The notes beneath the pieces were generated by a model that saw only the letters and a list, made by a program, of their open reading frames with translations, was not told the DNA's origin and ran no database searches. A DNA stretch of 64,000 bases from a virus. Positions 62,296-64,000 of the stretch are shown here, piece after piece (position 1 is the stretch's first letter; the number at the start of each line of letters is the position of its first letter). The position numbers and the translations under genes were made by a program. The DNA lies in IMG/VR virus record IMGVR_UViG_3300032236_001082, positions 1 through 64,000 of that record; one strand, written 5' to 3'.

Positions 62296-64000
62296 TTGCC
62301 GAACCTCCTTCTAAGTGACGCTATTTGTCCTACAACAAGCGTAGTCACTAAGATTTTTTTAGCTTTCTTTCTTGTTACAGGCGACATATCGTTTCCAATA
62401 TTTGCCATCGCAACAAATGCTTGATTTACTGCTTCTATGCCAGGAACTGCAGCAAGTGCACCAGTTACTGGGGTTAAAACAACAGGGACAGCAATGTCTG
62501 GAGCATTAAAGCTAGTACCGCCTGGTTGTCCGATAAATGTATCAGCAGTTGTGATTGCATCTGCAGGTATTGGTAAACCAGATCCTGGAGGTGGGGGTGG
62601 AGGCGTAAGCTTTCCATCTTCTCCAACAACTTGAGGTGCACTCTTAGTACCAAAAAATTCAATACCACCATTTTCTACTCCTTTTACATCTTGTTGTATG
62701 TGTGGCACTAAAGCTTCTTTTGGGGCTTCCTTAACTACTGTATCTGAAAGTTGATCTGGGCTATTTGGCTTTACTCCAATAGCGTCTTGCTTTGCTTTAT
62801 CATCCGCCGCTTTTTGTGCATCAGCTTTAGCCTGTGCATCTTTTTGTGCTTGAATAGCAGCATCTGCTTGTGCCTTGGCATCTTTAGCTGCTTGATCCTT
62901 AGCTGCTTGATCCGCTGCAATTTTGTCTGCTTGGGCTTTTGCAGCATCTGCTGCAGCTTTAGCATTTGCTTCTTCTTGAGCTTTTTGAGCAGCCTCATCA
63001 GCTGCTTTTTGTGCAGCTATTGCAACATCTTGTTCTGCTTTTGCTTTTGCGTCCGCTTCAGCTTTTGCAGCATCTGCTGCTGCTTGTGCGTCTTTTGCTG
63101 CCTGAATTTTTGCATCTTCTGCAGCTTTATCTGCTGCTGCTTGAGCTTCTTTAGCTGCTTGTTCGGCAGCAATACGTGCATCTTCTGCAGCTTTAGCTTC
63201 TGCTGCAGCTTTCTCTTGTGCAGCTTTTGCATCTGCAATTGCTTGCTCAGCAGCTATTCTTGCAGCATCTGCTTTTGCTGCATTTTCTGCAGCAATTCTT
63301 GCTCTTTCTTCTGCAGCTGCCTTTTCTTGTGCAGCTTGTGTTGCTGCTTGTTCGGCAGCAATACGTGCATCTTCTGCAGCAATTCTTTGTTGCTCTGCAT
63401 AATAATCCGTTGTCACTTGAGCAGCATTTGTCATTGCAGTTACTGCTTCATTTACTTGTGTTGTTGCATTATTTGCTAAAGAGTCAGCAGTTTGCAATGC
63501 AATGGTTAGGTTTTGGTTTGCAGTTGTAAGGTTTTGCTGTTCTGTTGTGAGGTTTTGTTGAGCAATGGTTAGGTTTTGTTGAGCAGTATCATATGCTGCT
63601 TGAGCTGTATCAATAACAGACTGTTGTGCATCTACAGCATGGATAGCATCTTGCCAAGCTTGATAAGCAGCATTTCTTATTGCTAGCTGTGTGTCGTAGG
63701 CTGACTGAGTAGATATTACATTGGCTTTTGCTGAATCTGCTGCTGCAAGCTTAACTGGATCAACCGTTGTTGTATTTGTGCCAAACGCTGATGCACCAGG
63801 AGTTGTAAAATAACCAGTACCATCTGCTCTAAATATCATCCACCCAAGTGTACAGCTAGCACCCCCGCCATTTTCATAATACCAAATTACAAAGTCTTGA
63901 CTCTTATCAGTTGTAGTGTTATAAATTGGTGAATATGGACTCCAGGTTGTACCTTGATCACGCCAGTTGTTAATTGCTAATACGCCATCAACATACATTT
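62292..64000 (-). CDS. PA14-like and Ala-rich coiled tail protein, N-terminus outside window
   Basis: At least 569 codons; the frame is open to the right edge. YVDGVLAINNWRDQGTTW with FVIWYYENGGGASCTLGWM is the second half of a PA14-like sugar-binding domain, so the true start is further right and ATG 63998 is internal. Residues 90-430 are Ala/Gln/Glu/Lys coiled coil (AEDARIAAEQAAKEAQAAAD). A Pro-rich hinge (PPPPPPGSGLP) precedes a C-terminal part with VVLTPVTGALAAVPGIEAVN and a basic end (SLRRRFGK). Likely a minor tail or fibre protein. Confidence 0.75.
   Translation of the reverse strand, partial: MYVDGVLAINNWRDQGTTWSPYSPIYNTTTDKSQDFVIWYYENGGGASCTLGWMIFRADGTGYFTTPGASAFGTNTTTVDPVKLAAADSAKANVISTQSAYDTQLAIRNAAYQAWQDAIHAVDAQQSVIDTAQAAYDTAQQNLTIAQQNLTTEQQNLTTANQNLTIALQTADSLANNATTQVNEAVTAMTNAAQVTTDYYAEQQRIAAEDARIAAEQAATQAAQEKAAAEERARIAAENAAKADAARIAAEQAIADAKAAQEKAAAEAKAAEDARIAAEQAAKEAQAAADKAAEDAKIQAAKDAQAAADAAKAEADAKAKAEQDVAIAAQKAADEAAQKAQEEANAKAAADAAKAQADKIAADQAAKDQAAKDAKAQADAAIQAQKDAQAKADAQKAADDKAKQDAIGVKPNSPDQLSDTVVKEAPKEALVPHIQQDVKGVENGGIEFFGTKSAPQVVGEDGKLTPPPPPPGSGLPIPADAITTADTFIGQPGGTSFNAPDIAVPVVLTPVTGALAAVPGIEAVNQAFVAMANIGNDMSPVTRKKAKKILVTTLVVGQIASLRRRFGK

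Noticed and set aside
62751-63529. Plus-strand Cys/Leu-rich open frames
   Set aside because: They are complements of the Ala/Glu/Lys-rich coiled coil of the PA14 protein; composition and lack of starts argue against genes.

Overview
The window reads as an AT-rich, double-stranded DNA tailed phage (or prophage-like) genome segment whose host is probably an actinobacterium. Support for that host: a WhiB-family regulator with its four iron-sulfur cysteines, an Lsr2-like DNA-binding tail with an RGR core, a DUF7455-type zinc protein, DnaA boxes of the TTGTCCACA/TTATCCACA type, and TGTGA-N6-TCACA operators like those of the actinobacterial cAMP receptor GlxR/Crp. The low GC content and the many oxidative-stress and 2-oxoglutarate (2OG) oxygenase genes would fit a streamlined freshwater actinobacterium, but that is inference. 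No terminase, polymerase or tape measure gene is visible, so the rest of the genome lies outside the window.

Region 1 (1-23.5 kb, minus strand) is a virion block: portal, XkdF-like protease fused to a scaffold, HK97-fold major capsid protein, then head-tail proteins running off the left edge. Upstream of the portal is a dense cassette of seven P4H-like 2OG oxygenases, two paralogous DUF6065-like proteins and a glycosyltransferase of the Skp1-hydroxyproline GlcNAc-transferase type. The cassette is coupled by a one-base overlap to a tail protein with three fibronectin-III modules and twelve PPGFFS-type repeats. Several long coiled tail-fibre proteins follow. The most economical reading is a phage-encoded proline hydroxylation and glycosylation system for its own fibre.

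Region 2 (23.6-30.2 kb) holds a B12-dependent ribonucleotide reductase, a GT4 glycosyltransferase, and a divergent plus-strand operon with a lysozyme-like enzyme, a cysteine-cluster protein, another P4H, an HNH protein and a methyltransferase.

Region 3 (30.2-40.2 kb, plus strand) is an early-type region of about 30 very small genes, many of them zinc ribbons. They are separated by recurrent promoters (AATGTCAGTGG just ahead of an extended -10), CRP-like palindromes at phased distances from the promoters, and 12-bp TGTCCG repeats. It ends with a consensus promoter driving a short RNA with a strong terminator.

Region 4 (40.2-40.7 kb) is non-coding and AT-rich, with DnaA boxes and iterons; it is the best replication origin candidate.

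Region 5 (40.7-56.8 kb, mostly minus) carries a leaderless DUF1796-JmjC fusion, nucleotide metabolism (ThyX, MazG-like), two more P4Hs, GroES, an HslV-like protease, thioredoxin, WhiB, a subtilase, Dps and a TauD-like dioxygenase, among many small genes.

Region 6 (57.0-59.2 kb, minus) is an array of seven clear tRNAs plus one degenerate one, interrupted by an AhpC-AhpD peroxide-defence pair and by three structured RNA segments. A perfect TTGACA-18-TATAAT promoter reads into it. Region 7 (59.2-64 kb, minus) returns to fibre-like and membrane proteins: an SDR enzyme, a collagen-like fibre, holin-like proteins and a long PA14/alanine-rich coiled protein cut by the right edge.
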